From Palsa-504 sp963839095 (GTDB taxonomy: Bacteria; Actinomycetota; Actinomycetes; Streptosporangiales; Streptosporangiaceae): DNA of 64,000 bases. The translations under genes were made by a program, and so were the position numbers. Shown one piece after another: positions 18,269 to 28,443 of the stretch. The notes beneath the pieces are model-generated. The model saw only the letters and a list, made by a program, of their open reading frames with translations, was not told the origin of the DNA and made no database searches. Where the stretch lies: NCBI GenBank assembly GCA_963839095.1, contig CAWIUF010000023.1, forward strand, positions 11,564-75,563, in the 5' to 3' direction. Positions within the stretch are counted from its first letter, which is position 1, and each line of letters opens with the position of its first letter.

Positions 18269-20792
18269 ATGACTCTTACTGACCTGCTGCCCTCGACACC
18301 CGACCCGGACGCCGTCTTCGACGCCTTCGCCGGGTGGGCCAAGGAGCGCGGGCTGGCCCTGTACCCGCACCAGGAAGACGCGCTCATCGAGCTCGTCTCG
18401 GGGGCGAACGTCATCTTGTCCACCCCCACCGGGTCGGGGAAGTCGCTGGTGGCGGCGGGCGCGCACTTCGCCGCGCTGGCCAGATGAAGCTGCAGGGCAA
18501 GCGGACCTTCTACACCGCGCCGATCAAGGCGCTGGTGTCGGAGAAGTTCTTCGACCTGTGCAACGCGTTCGGCCCGGCCCAGGTCGGCATGATGACCGGG
18601 GACGCCAGCGTCAACGCCCAGGCCCCGATCATCTGCTGCACCGCCGAGGTGCTGGCCAGCATCGCGCTGCGGGACGGCGCCGACGCCGACGTGGGCCAGG
18701 TGGTGATGGACGAGTTCCATTACTACGCCGACCCCGAGCGCGGCTGGGCCTGGCAGGTGCCGCTGCTCGAGCTGCCCAAGGCGCAGTTCCTGCTGATGTC
18801 GGCGACGCTGGGCGACGTCTCGCGGTTCGAGGCCGACCTGACCTGGCGCACCGGCCGGCCGACCGCGGTGGTCAGCTCGGTCGAGCGGCCGGTGCCGCTG
18901 GTCTTCTCCTTCGTCCTCGAGCCGCTGCACGAGACCCTGAAGGAGCTGCTCGGCACCAACCAGGCGCCCATCTACGTGGTGCACTTCACCCAGGCGGCGG
19001 CGCTGGAGCAGGCGCAGGCGCTGATGAGCGTGAACGTCTGCAGCCGGGCCGAGAAGGACGCCATCGCCGACCTGATCGGCGACTTCCGGTTCACCTCCGG
19101 GTTCGGCAAGACCCTGTCCCGGCTGGTGCGGCACGGCATCGGCGTCCACCACGCCGGCATGCTGCCCCGGTACCGGCGGCTGGTCGAGACGCTGACCCAG
19201 GCCGGCCTGCTGAAGGTCATCTGCGGCACCGACACCCTCGGCGTGGGCATCAACGTGCCGATCCGCACCGTCCTGTTCACCGCGCTGTCCAAGTACGACG
19301 GGACCAGGACCCGGCTGCTGCAGGCGCGCGAGTTCCACCAGATCGCCGGGCGGGCGGGGCGGGCCGGGTTCGACACGTCCGGGCCGGGTCGTGGTCCAGG
19401 CACCCGAGCACGTGGTGGAGAACGAGCGCCTGCTGGCCAAGGCGGGCGACGATCCCAAGGCGCGGCGCAAGGTGGTGCGCAAGAAGCCGCCGGAGGGCAT
19501 GGTCTCCTGGGGCAAGCCGACCTTCGAGCGGCTCGTGGCCGCCGATCCGGAGCCGCTGACCTCGAGCTTCAAGGTCACCCACGCCATGGTGCTGAACGTC
19601 ATCGACCGGCCGGGCAACGCGCTACGCCGCGATGAAGCACCTGCTGACCGACAACCACGAGGACCGGGCGGCCCAGCGCAAGCACATCCACCAGGCCATC
19701 GCGATCTACCGGGCGCTGCTGGCCGGCGGGGTGGTGGAACGGCTGGACGAACCGGACGAGGAGGGCCGTTCGTGCGGCTCACCATGGACCTGCAGTTCGA
19801 CTTCGCGCTCAACCAGCCGCTGTCGCCGTTCGCGCTGGCCGCCATCGAGCTGCTCGACCCGGAGTCGCCGTCCTACCCGCTGGACGTGCTGTCGGTGATC
19901 GAGTCGACCCTGGACAACCCGCGGCAGGTGCTGTCCGCCCAGCAGTTCCGGGCCCGCGGCGAGGCGGTCGCCCAGATGAAGGCGGACGGCGTGGAGTACG
20001 AGCAGCGGCTCGAGCTGCTGGACGTCGGTCACGTACCCGAAGCCGCTGGAGGACATGCTCGAGGGCGCGTACGAGCTCTACCGGCGCGGCCACCCCTGGG
20101 TCCTGGACTACCAGCTGTCCCCGAAGTCGGTGGTCAGGGACATGTACGAGCGGGCGCTGACCTTCACCGAGTACGTGGCCTACTACGGCCTGCCCCGGTC
20201 CGAGGGCCTGGTGCTGCGCTACCTGGCCGACGCCTACAAGGCGCTGAAGCAGACGGTGCCCGACGAGGCCAAGACCGAGGAACTCACCGACCTGATCGAA
20301 TGGCTGGGCGAGATCGTCCGGCAGGTCGACTCCAGCCTGCTGGACGAGTGGGAGCGGCTGCGTAACCCGCTGGAGGACGGCTCGGCACCGGTCGACGTCC
20401 GGCCCGCCACGGTCACGTCGAACGTGCGGGCGTTCCGGGTGCTGGTGCGCAACGCGCTGTTCCAGCGGGTGCGGCTGGCCGCGTTCGGTCAGCACGAGGA
20501 GCTCGGGGCGCTGGACGCGGACAGCGGCTGGGATGCGGACGGCCTGGTCCGACGCGCTCGACGGGTACTTCGAGGTGCACGAGGAGATGGGCTTCGGCCC
20601 GGACGCGCGCGGGTCCGGCGCTGCTGATGATCGACGCAGCAGCCGGGCGAGTGGAAGGTCCGGCAGATCTTCGACGACCCGGCGGGCGACCACGACTGGG
20701 GCATCAGCGCGGTCGTCGACCTGGACGCCTCCGACGAGGCCGGCGCGGCCGTGCTCCGGATCACCGACGTGGGCCAGCTCTCGGGCTTCTAG
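18269..20792 (+). CDS. DEAD/DEAH-box helicase with DUF3516, copy 1 (about eight frameshifts)
   Basis: The same protein as the copy at 22268. It has Walker A STPTGSGKSLVA, Walker B/DEFH (VVMDEFHYYADPERGW), motif III LMSATLGD, motif VI QIAGRAGRAGFD and a long DUF3516 C-terminal region ending ITDVGQLSGF. Compared with copy 2, single-base gains or losses lie near 18480, 19380, 19620, 19768, 20023, 20540, 20610 and 20645. As read, it could not make a full protein. Several synonymous differences from copy 2 show a distinct locus or allele, not just read error. It is a pseudogene if the frameshifts are real, or a second intact helicase if they are errors. Confidence 0.85.
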
Positions 20793-20848
20793 CTCCGGGG
20801 GGGGGAAAACGGTTCGACGGCCTGCCGCCGGCTGGCACAGTGGGCCGC

Positions 20849-21796
20849 GTGGGTGACGTCGATCTCGTTACCGCCGACATCGTGGAGCTCATGCAGGGCA
20901 TGGCCCAGCGGGTCACCGCGGTCCGGCCCGACCTGGTGAACACCGACGCGTCGTTCGGGGAACTGGCCTGGATCTGGGGTAAGGGGCACGCCGCCGACGG
21001 CGGGACCTGGCCGTGCCGCCTGTGGTACTCCGGGGGCGAGCTGGTGGCGTGGGCATGGGGGTACCTGCCGCGCCAGGTGCGGCTCAGCGACGGGTCGGTG
21101 CGGGACGTCACGGGCGCCTACCTGGGATACCAGGTTCATCCCGGCCACGCCGAGCTGGTCGACGACGTGATCGGCTGGTACGACGGCGTCGCGGCGGGCC
21201 TCGAGCGGACGGTGCTCCCGCAGCTGAACGACGAGTTCGCGCTGAAGCGGTGGGAGGCACACGGCTACCAGGCCGACCCGGCGTCGCTCGGCGACACCGG
21301 GACCTGGGGTCAGCTCAACGAGCGGGACCTCACCGACCTGGAGCAGCCGGCCCTGCCGGACGGGTTCCGGTTCCGCAACGCCGCCGAGGCCGGCCCGCAG
21401 GCCGCGGTCCAGGCCCACATGGACGCCTGGGCTCCGTCGACGTACAGCGCGGAGGGGTACGAGGGCGTCCGGCGGACGGCGGCGTACCGCAGCGACCTGC
21501 ACGTCCTGGTGGAGGCAGCGGACGGGACGATGGCGGCGTCGACGATCATGTGGCTGGACGAGGTCAACCGGACCGCGGAGTTCGAGCCGGTCGGGACGCA
21601 TCCGGGCTACCGGCGGCGGGGGCTCGGCCGTGCGATGCTGCTGCACGGGATGGGCCTGGCGCGCGAGGCCGGGGCCACGCACATGACGGTCGCCTGCCAG
21701 GGCACGCACGGGCGTCCGCCGGCCCGCGAGCTGTACTACAGCGTCGGGTTCCGGCTGTTCACGCGGGACGCGCCGCTGATCAAGTACGCGGTCTAA
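20849..21796 (+). CDS. GNAT-family acetyltransferase, copy 1
   Basis: A 315-residue protein. The C-terminal half is a GNAT domain with the acetyl-CoA motif A (GTHPGYRRRGLGRAMLLHG) and the closing YYSVGFRLFTRDAPLIKYAV. The N-terminal half (TADIVELMQGMAQRV, SFGELAWIWGKGHA) is likely a degenerate second GNAT unit. This copy is intact, whereas the paralogue at 24857 has one frameshift. The two proteins differ at roughly one residue in twenty. GTG 20849 is taken as start; an in-frame GTG lies 6 bp upstream. The substrate is unknown. It is always next to the DUF3516 helicase here. Confidence 0.85.
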   Translation: MGDVDLVTADIVELMQGMAQRVTAVRPDLVNTDASFGELAWIWGKGHAADGGTWPCRLWYSGGELVAWAWGYLPRQVRLSDGSVRDVTGAYLGYQVHPGHAELVDDVIGWYDGVAAGLERTVLPQLNDEFALKRWEAHGYQADPASLGDTGTWGQLNERDLTDLEQPALPDGFRFRNAAEAGPQAAVQAHMDAWAPSTYSAEGYEGVRRTAAYRSDLHVLVEAADGTMAASTIMWLDEVNRTAEFEPVGTHPGYRRRGLGRAMLLHGMGLAREAGATHMTVACQGTHGRPPARELYYSVGFRLFTRDAPLIKYAV

Positions 21797-21878
21797 GGGC
21801 ATCGCCGGGCGCGGGTACACCGGAGGCGGCGCTGGCGCGTCTATCAGTACAGGTTCCTGGTGAGGGAAGGGGCGGGCG

Positions 21879-22187
21879 GTGAAGCTCAGCACGACCGTGA
21901 CGGCGGTGCTCGCGTCGTTAATACTGGTCAGTTCGGCACTGGCCAGCCTGGTGCTGACGAGCGCGCCGGCGGCGCGCGGTGGCGCGGGTCCCGGGCCGAA
22001 GGGATACGACGTGTCGTATCCGCAGTGCACGGAGCGCTCCCGGCGGATCAGGCATTCGGCATCGTGGCCGTGAACGCCGGGCTGGCGAACACGACCAATC
22101 CCTGCCTGGACGACGAGATCGGCTGGGCATCGGGGGCGCCGCGGAGCCGCGCCTCGCTTACGTATACCGCGGAGCGAACCCCCCCCT
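21879..22187 (+). pseudogene. Truncated secreted protein (5' copy of the gene at 25890)
   Basis: It begins VKLSTTVTAVLASLILVSSA, a signal peptide nearly the same as that of the gene at 25890, and continues KGYDVSYPQCT. One base is lost near 22050 relative to the intact copy. At about 22175 the similarity stops and the helicase leader of duplication unit 2 begins. The missing 3' two thirds make this a true remnant at the duplication junction, independent of any read error. Confidence 0.85.
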
Positions 22188-22267
22188 GGCGCTGCTTTCG
22201 CGCCTGTGCCTCTCCCCCGCGCCGCCTTGCCGCGGGCACTCTCCGGGCACGGCATCATGGAAGCGCT

Positions 22268-24790
22268 ATGACTCTTACTGACCTGCTGCCCTCGACACCT
22301 GACCCGGACGCCGTCTTCGACGCCTTCGCCGGGTGGGCCAAGGAGCGCGGGCTGGCCCTGTACCCGCACCAGGAAGACGCGCTCATCGAGCTCGTCTCGG
22401 GGGCGAACGTCATCTTGTCCGCCCCGACCGGGTCGGGGAAGTCGCTGGTGGCGGCGGGCGCGCACTTCGCCGCGCTGGCCCAGATGAAGCTAGCAGGGGT
22501 AAGCGGACCTTCTACACCGCGCCGATCAAGGCGCTGGTGTCAGAGAAGTTCTTCGACCTGTGCAACGCGTTCGGCCCGGCCCAGGTCGGCATGATGACCG
22601 GGGACGCCAGCGTCAACGCCCAGGCCCCGATCATCTGCTGCACCGCCGAGGTGCTGGCCAGCATCGCGCTGCGGGACGGCGCCGACGCCGACGTGGGCCA
22701 GGTGGTGATGGACGAGTTCCATTACTACGCCGACCCCGAGCGCGGCTGGGCCTGGCAGGTGCCGCTGCTCGAGCTGCCCAAGGCGCAGTTCCTGCTGATG
22801 TCGGCGACGCTGGGCGACGTCTCGCGGTTCGAGGCCGACCTGACCTGGCGCACCGGCCGGCCGACCGCGGTGGTCAGCTCGGTCGAGCGGCCGGTGCCGC
22901 TGGTCTTCTCCTTCGTCCTCGAGCCGCTGCACGAGACCCTGAAGGAGCTGCTCGCCACCAACCAGGCGCCCATCTACGTGGTGCACTTCACCCAGGCGGC
23001 GGCGCTGGAGCAGGCGCAGGCACTGATGAGCGTGAACGTCTGCAGCCGGGCCGAGAAGGACGCCATCGCCGAGCCTGATCGGCGACTTCCGGTTCACCTC
23101 CGGGTTCGGCAAGACCCTGTCCCGGCTGGTGCGGCACGGCATCGGCGTCCACCACGCCGGCATGCTGCCCCGGTACCGGCGGCTGGTCGAGACGCTGACC
23201 CAGGCCGGCCTGCTGAAGGTCATCTGCGGCACCGACACCCTCGGCGTGGGCATCAACGTGCCGATCCGCACGGTGCTGTTCACCGCGCTGTCCAAGTACG
23301 ACGGGACCAGGACGCGGCTGCTGCAGGCGCGCGAGTTCCACCAGATCGCCGGGCGCGCGGGGCGGGCCGGGTTCGATGTTTCCGGGCGGGTCGTGGTCCA
23401 GGCACCCGAGCACGTGGTGGAGAACGAGCGCATGCTGGCCAAGGCGGGCGACGATCCCAAGGCGCGGCGCAAGGTGGTGCGCAAGAAGCCGCCGGAGGGC
23501 ATGGTCTCCTGGGGCAAGCCCACCTTCGAGCGGCTCGTGGCCGCCGATCCCGAGCCGCTGACCTCGAGCTTCAAGGTCACCCACGCCATGGTGCTGAACG
23601 TCATCGACCGGCCGGGCAACGCCTACGCCGCGATGAAGCACCTGCTCACCAACAACCACGAGGACCGGGCGGCGCAGCGCAAGCACATCCACCAGGCGAT
23701 CGCGATCTACCGGGCGCTGCTGGCGGGCGGGGTGGTGGAACGGCTGGACGAACCGGATGAGGAGGGCCGTTACGTACGGCTCACCATGGACCTGCAGTTC
23801 GACTTCGCGCTCAACCAGCCGCTGTCGCCGTTCGCGCTGGCGGCCATCGAGCTGCTCGACCCGGAGTCGCCGTCCTACCCGCTGGACGTGCTGTCGGTGA
23901 TCGAGTCGACCCTGGACAACCCGCGGCAGGTGCTGTCGGCCCAGCAGTTCCGGGCCCGCGGCGAGGCGGTCGCCCAGATGAAGGCCGACGGCGTGGAGTA
24001 CGAGCAGCGGCTCGAGCTGCTGGACTCGGTCACGTACCCGAAGCCGCTGGAGGAGATGCTCGAGGGCGCGTACGAGCTCTACCGGCGCGGCCACCCCTGG
24101 GTCCTGGACTACCAGCTGTCCCCGAAGTCGGTGGTCAGGGACATGTACGAGCGGGCGCTGACCTTCACCGAGTACGTGGCCTACTACGGCCTGCCCCGGT
24201 CCGAGGGCCTGGTACTGCGCTACCTGGCCGACGCCTACAAGGCGCTGAAGCAGACGGTGCCCGACGAGGCCAAGACCGAGGAGCTCACCGACCTGATCGA
24301 ATGGCTGGGCGAGATCGTCCGGCAGGTCGACTCCAGCCTGCTGGACGAGTGGGAGCGGCTGCGGAACCCGCTGGAGGACGGCTCGGCACCGGTCGACGTC
24401 CGGCCCGCCACGGTCACGTCGAACGTGCGGGCGTTCCGGGTCCTGGTGCGCAACGCGCTGTTCCAGCGGGTACGGCTGGCCGCGTTCGGTCAGCACGAGG
24501 AACTCGGGGCGCTGGATGCGGACAGCGGCTGGGATGCGGACGCCTGGTCCGACGCGCTCGACGGGTACTTCGAGGTGCACGAGGAGATGGGCTTCGGCCC
24601 GGACGCGCGCGGGCCCGCGCTGCTGATGATCGAGGTTGGGTCTGACCAGTGGAAGGTCCGGCAGATCTTCGACGACCCGGCGGGCGACCACGACTGGGGC
24701 ATCAGCGCGGTCGTCGACCTGGACGCCTCCGACGAGGCCGGCGCGGCCGTGCTCCGGATCACCGACGTGGGGCAGCTGTCGGGCTTCTAG
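22268..24790 (+). CDS. DEAD/DEAH-box helicase with DUF3516, copy 2 (two frameshift sites)
   Basis: Superfamily 2 helicase of 840 residues once repaired. Walker A SAPTGSGKSLVA lies near residue 55, DEFH near 150, SATLGD near 176 and QIAGRAGRAGF near 357. The C-terminal half matches the actinobacterial DUF3516 region (LSPKSVVRDMYERALTFTEY). These ATP-dependent helicases are related to Ski2/Mtr4-type RNA helicases; an RNA role is likely but unproven. Two extra bases near 22492 and one near 23070 interrupt it; copy 1 is clean at both sites, so the two copies correct each other. No obvious promoter repeat is seen in the short leader. Confidence 0.9.
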
Positions 24791-24856
24791 CTCCCGGGGT
24801 CGGCGGCGGCGGAAAACGGTTCGACGGCCTGCCGCCGTGCTGGCACAGTGGGCCGC

Positions 24857-25805
24857 GTGAGTGACGCCGAGCTCGTTACTGCCGACATCGTAGAGCTGAT
24901 GCAGGGCCTGGCCCAGCGGGTTACCGCGGTCCGTCCTGACCTGGTGAACACCGACGCGTCGTTCGGGGAACTGGCCTGGATCTGGGGCAAGGGGCACGCG
25001 GCCGACGGCGGGATCTGGCCGTGCCGCCAGTGGTATTCCGGCGGCGAGCTGGTGGCGTGGGCATGGGGGTACCTGCCGCACCAGGTTCAGGCTGAGCGAC
25101 GGGTCGGTGCGGGACCTCACGGGTGCCTACCTGGGCTATCAGGTCCATCCCGGCCACGCCGAGCTGGTTGACGACGTGATCGGCTGGTATGACGGCATCG
25201 CGGCGGGCTTCGAGCGGAGGGTGCTCCCGCAGCTGAACGACGAGTTCGGGCTGAAGCGGTGGGAAGCACACGGCTACCAGGCCGACCCGGCGTCGCTCGG
25301 CGACACCGGGTCCTGGGGTGAGTTCAACGAGCGGGACCTCACCGACCTGGAGCAGCCGGCCTTGCCGGACGGGTTCCGGTTCCGCAACGCCGCCGAGGCC
25401 GGGCCGCGGGCCGCGGTCCAGGCCCACCTCGACGCCTGGGCTCCGTCGACGTACAGCGCGGAGGGGTACGAGGGCGTCCGGCGGACGGCGGCGTACCGCA
25501 GCGACCTGCACGTCCTGGTGGAGGCGCCGGACGGGACGATGGCGGCGTCGGCGATCATGTGGCTGGACGAGGCCAACCGGACCGCGGAGTTCGAGCCGGT
25601 CGGGACGCATCCGGGCTACCGGCGCCGGGGGCTCGGGCGGGCGATGCTGCTGTACGGGATGGGTCTGGCGCGCGAGGCCGGGGCCACGCACATGACGGTT
25701 GCCTGCCAGGGCACGCACGGGCGTCCGCCGGCCCGCGAGCTGTACTACAGCGTCGGGTTCCGGCTGTTCACGCGGGACGCGCCGCTGATCAAGTACGCGG
25801 TCTAG
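24857..25805 (+). CDS. GNAT-family acetyltransferase, copy 2 (one frameshift near 25088)
   Basis: Paralogue of the protein at 20849 with the same GTHPGYRRRGLGRAMLLYG acetyl-CoA motif. An extra A near 25088 breaks the frame within HQVRLSDGSVRDLTGAYLGY; copy 1 is clean there. Differences from copy 1 include LERTV/FERRV, EFALK/EFGLK and GTWGQL/GSWGEF, and many third-position changes, so the copies have diverged under coding constraint. It lies 66 bp after helicase copy 2. Confidence 0.85.
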
Positions 25806-25889
25806 GGGCATCGGCCGGGTGGGGGTAAACCGGAGGCGGTGCTGGCGCGTCTATCCGTACAGGTTCTGGGTGAGGGAAAGGGCGGGCTG

Positions 25890-26732
25890 GTGAAGCTCAG
25901 TGTGTCCGTGACGGCGGTGCTCGCGTCGTTAATGCTGGTCAGTTCGGTACTGTCCAGCCTGGTGCTGACGAGCGCGCCGGCGGCGGCTGCGGTGGCGCCG
26001 GGACCCGGGCCGAAGGGATACGACGTCTCGTATCCGCAGTGCACGCAGGCGCTTCCGGTGGATCAGGCGTTTGGCATCGTGGCCGTGAACGCCGGGCTGG
26101 CGAACACGACCAATCCCTGCCTGGACGACGAGATCAGCTGGGCCATCGACTCGGCGGGCGGGACGCGGCAGCCCCGGGTCTCGCTCTACGTCAACACCGC
26201 GGAGCCGGGAAACAAGGGCGTCACCGACTGGCCGGTGAACAACCTCGATCCCCTCGGCCACTGGCGCGTCACCGATCCCTACGGCCACTGCGTGGGCGGT
26301 AACGGTCCGGCGTGCGCCTGGCAGTACGGCTGGAACCTGGCCGAGGGGGACGCCCAGAGCCGCGGGGTGCCGAACCCCCGCAGCTACCGGTGGTGGCTCG
26401 ACGTCGAGACGATCAACAGCTGGCAGGCCGGCGCCACGCTCAACCGGGCCGACCTGGAAGGCATGGTTTCCTACCTGCGGCACATCGGGGCGAGCGCGGG
26501 CATCTACTCGACGGCCAGGCAGTTCGGCCCGCTCACGGGCATCGTCGGGAAGACCAGCCCGCTGTACCGGCTGCCGGACTGGATTCCCGGCGCCAATACG
26601 CTCGCGCAGGCCAGGAAGAACTGCCATCTGGCCCCGCTGACCGGCGGCGGGACCGTCACCCTCACCCAGTGGAAGACCAAGCCGGCCCTGAGCGACTACT
26701 CCTGCCCGCCGCCGAAGGCGAAGGGGCGCTAG
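25890..26732 (+). CDS. Secreted glycoside-hydrolase-like (DUF1906-like) protein
   Basis: A 280-residue exported protein: a signal peptide (VTAVLASLMLVSSVLSSLVL...ASA-type end) and then KGYDVSYPQCTQALPVDQAFGIVAVNAG. This start, with the later RWWLDVETINSW and GIYSTARQFGPLTG, fits a TIM-barrel fold of the GH25/DUF1906 glycosidase-like group, in which D and E of the LDVET strand would be near the active site. Six Cys residues suggest disulfides outside the cell. GTG 25890 has AGGGAAAGGGCGGG upstream. It is the intact member of the pair. The substrate, possibly cell-wall glycan, is not known. Confidence 0.75.
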   Translation: MKLSVSVTAVLASLMLVSSVLSSLVLTSAPAAAAVAPGPGPKGYDVSYPQCTQALPVDQAFGIVAVNAGLANTTNPCLDDEISWAIDSAGGTRQPRVSLYVNTAEPGNKGVTDWPVNNLDPLGHWRVTDPYGHCVGGNGPACAWQYGWNLAEGDAQSRGVPNPRSYRWWLDVETINSWQAGATLNRADLEGMVSYLRHIGASAGIYSTARQFGPLTGIVGKTSPLYRLPDWIPGANTLAQARKNCHLAPLTGGGTVTLTQWKTKPALSDYSCPPPKAKGR

Positions 26733-26751
26733 GCGGCGTTGGCCGGTGGCC

Positions 26752-27177
26752 TCAGGCCGCGCCGAAGTCGGGCAGGGTGAGGGAGCCGTCCGGGTTGAGG
26801 GTGAAGCCCGGGTTCCAGGCGACCTCCCAGACGTGGCCGTCCGGGTCGCGGAAATGAGCGGCGTAGCCGCCGTAGAAGGTCTCCCGGGCGGGCTGGGTGA
26901 TCTCGGCTCCGGCCGCGGCCGCCTCGGCCAGGGCCGCGTCGACCTCGGCCCGCGACCGGAGGTTCAGCGCCAGGGCGGCGGCACCGGGAGCGGTGTCCTC
27001 GACGCCGGAGTCGGCGGCGAGCTTGTCCCGTCCCCACAGGACCAGCGCCAGGCCCCCGGCCTGGAAGAACACCGTCTCCTCGATCTCCTGGCCGTGCCAG
27101 CCGAGCCGCTCGTAGAACGTCCGGGCGCGGCGTACGTCGGCGACGCCGAGGGTGATCAGGCTGATGCGCTGCTCCAT
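26752..27177 (-). CDS. VOC-family (glyoxalase-fold) protein
   Basis: A single vicinal-oxygen-chelate module pair of 141 residues: ISLITLGVADVRRARTFYERLGW at the start and HFRDPDGHVWEVAWNPGF near the end, with the usual Glu/His metal positions. Similar stand-alone proteins act as isomerases, lyases or antibiotic-binding proteins. ATG 27177 is preceded by AAAGG. It is 16 bp downstream of the dienelactone-hydrolase gene on the same strand, so both are likely one transcript controlled from the divergent promoter at 27.8 kb. Confidence 0.88.
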   Translation of the reverse strand: MEQRISLITLGVADVRRARTFYERLGWHGQEIEETVFFQAGGLALVLWGRDKLAADSGVEDTAPGAAALALNLRSRAEVDAALAEAAAAGAEITQPARETFYGGYAAHFRDPDGHVWEVAWNPGFTLNPDGSLTLPDFGAA

Positions 27178-27193
27178 CTCAGAACTGGCCTTT

Positions 27194-27768
27194 CTAGCGG
27201 TCGCGGAGGAAGTCGGTGACCCGCTGGAGCAGCAGCGCGGTGGCGGCCGGGTCGTAGGAGGGCAGCGTGCTGTCGGCGAAGTAGTGCTGGTCGCCGGGAT
27301 AGAGGAACAGCTCCGCGTCCTTGGCCGGCTGGTGAGCTCGCGGGCGGCGTCGAGGTCGCCCTCGCCGGCGAAGAACGGGTCGGCGTCCATCCCGTGCACC
27401 TGCACCGGCACGCCGTCCGGCCAGGAGCCGAACGCCTCGGCCGGGACGCAGGAGTAGAACAGCAGCGCGCCCCGGGCGCCGGGCCGGGTCTGCGCCAGCT
27501 TCTGGGCCGGGAGGACGCCGAGCGAGAAGCCGGCGTACACCACCCCGGCGGGCAGGTCCTCGACCGCCCGGGTGCCGCGCTCGATCACCTCGCCGGGGAA
27601 GCCGATCTCCTCGGCATGACCCATGCCCGCCTCGATGGTGCCGAACGTCTGGCCCTCGAACAGGTCGGGCGTGTGGACGGTGTGTCCGGCGCTGCGCAGC
27701 TCGTCGGCGAACGCGACGATGCCGGGGGTCAGCCCCAGCGCGTGGTGAAAAAGCACTACCTCGGCCAT
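27194..27768 (-). CDS. Dienelactone hydrolase family protein (one frameshift near 27325)
   Basis: An alpha/beta hydrolase of about 191 residues. VLFHHALGLTPGIVAFADEL opens the fold. VVYAGFSLGV holds the nucleophile elbow, a Ser here instead of the Cys of classic dienelactone hydrolases. YPGDQHYFAD supplies the catalytic His. The frame is lost near 27325 just after DLDAARELTS and resumes as AKDAELFLYPGDQHYF. It is divergent from a winged-helix regulator across 62 bp, which probably controls it. The substrate is unknown. Confidence 0.85.
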
Positions 27769-27830
27769 CTCGGTCCTCCTGCTATGATCCGGAAGTGTCG
27801 ATCAATCCAAGCTAACGGAACGATCCAAAT

Positions 27831-28418
27831 ATGTCGAACGATGCGGGCTCCCCGGACTATGACCTGGAGAACCTGCGTATTGTCTCGTCGCCCCGGGAAC
27901 TGCGGGCGATGGCTGACCCGCTGCGCAGCACCATTCTCGAGCTGCTCCTGGAACGGGCGGCGACGGTGAGCGAGCTGGCGGTCGCCGTCGGCCGTCCGAG
28001 GAGCACCGTCGCCCACCACGTGGGCCTGCTGGCGGACGCCGGGATGCTCAAGGTCGTGCGGACGAGAAAGGTCCGCGCGATCGACGAACGGTACTACGGC
28101 CGGACGGCCCGGATCTTTTACGTCGGCGCCATTCACCCGGACCAGGCCCGCCTGCTCACCAACAACCTCGCAGCCGCCGCGGCCGAGTCGGGCCCGGCGC
28201 ACGAGGCGGACGACCTGCGCGCCATCACCCGCCACACCCGGATCCCGCGCGAGCGCGCCGCGGAGTTCTGGGAACGCGTCATGGAGCTCGCCAGCGAGTT
28301 CACGCAGCTGCCGCGCTCCGGCGACACGGTGTACGGTTTCGCCGCCGGCTTGTACCCGGCGGAGTACCCCACCCTGCCCCCCACCGGGCCCGGGCCGGAG
28401 CCGGACGCGCGCGACTGA
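27831..28418 (+). CDS. ArsR/MarR-like winged-helix regulator
   Basis: A 195-residue protein. SPRELRAMADPLRSTILELLLERAATVSELAVAVGRPRSTVAHHVGLLADAGML is an ArsR-like HTH_20 winged helix at residues 20-75. The second half (RIFYVGAIHPDQARLL onward) is an effector domain of unknown ligand. It is divergent from the hydrolase and VOC genes. The short intergenic region holds two GATC-AATCCAA/GATCCAAA-like direct repeats that could be its site. Intact. Confidence 0.85.
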   Translation: MSNDAGSPDYDLENLRIVSSPRELRAMADPLRSTILELLLERAATVSELAVAVGRPRSTVAHHVGLLADAGMLKVVRTRKVRAIDERYYGRTARIFYVGAIHPDQARLLTNNLAAAAAESGPAHEADDLRAITRHTRIPRERAAEFWERVMELASEFTQLPRSGDTVYGFAAGLYPAEYPTLPPTGPGPEPDARD

Positions 28419-28443
28419 TCGCGGCAGGCCTGCTCCCGGTGGC

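Larger units (their letters stand above)
18185..22187 (+). repeat. Tandem duplication, unit 1 (about 4.0 kb)
   Basis: This segment is repeated at 22188-26206. It holds helicase copy 1, GNAT copy 1 and the 5' part of the secreted-protein gene. Similarity to unit 2 starts weakly near GGCGGCTGCT (18185) and becomes near-identical from about 18212. The unit ends inside the secreted-protein gene, directly against the helicase leader of unit 2, as expected of a tandem duplication junction. Confidence 0.88.
22188..26206 (+). repeat. Tandem duplication, unit 2 (about 4.0 kb)
   Basis: Second copy of the segment at 18185-22187, holding helicase copy 2, GNAT copy 2 and the first third of the intact secreted-protein gene. 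The offset between copies is 3999 bp at the helicase start, 4008 at the GNAT start and 4011 at the secreted-protein start; the drift comes from the frameshift indels. The similarity ends within the secreted-protein gene near 26206. Confidence 0.88.

Noticed and set aside
18185..26206. Transposon or prophage as cause of the duplicated block
   Set aside because: No transposase, integrase, terminal inverted repeats or target-site duplication were found at the edges.
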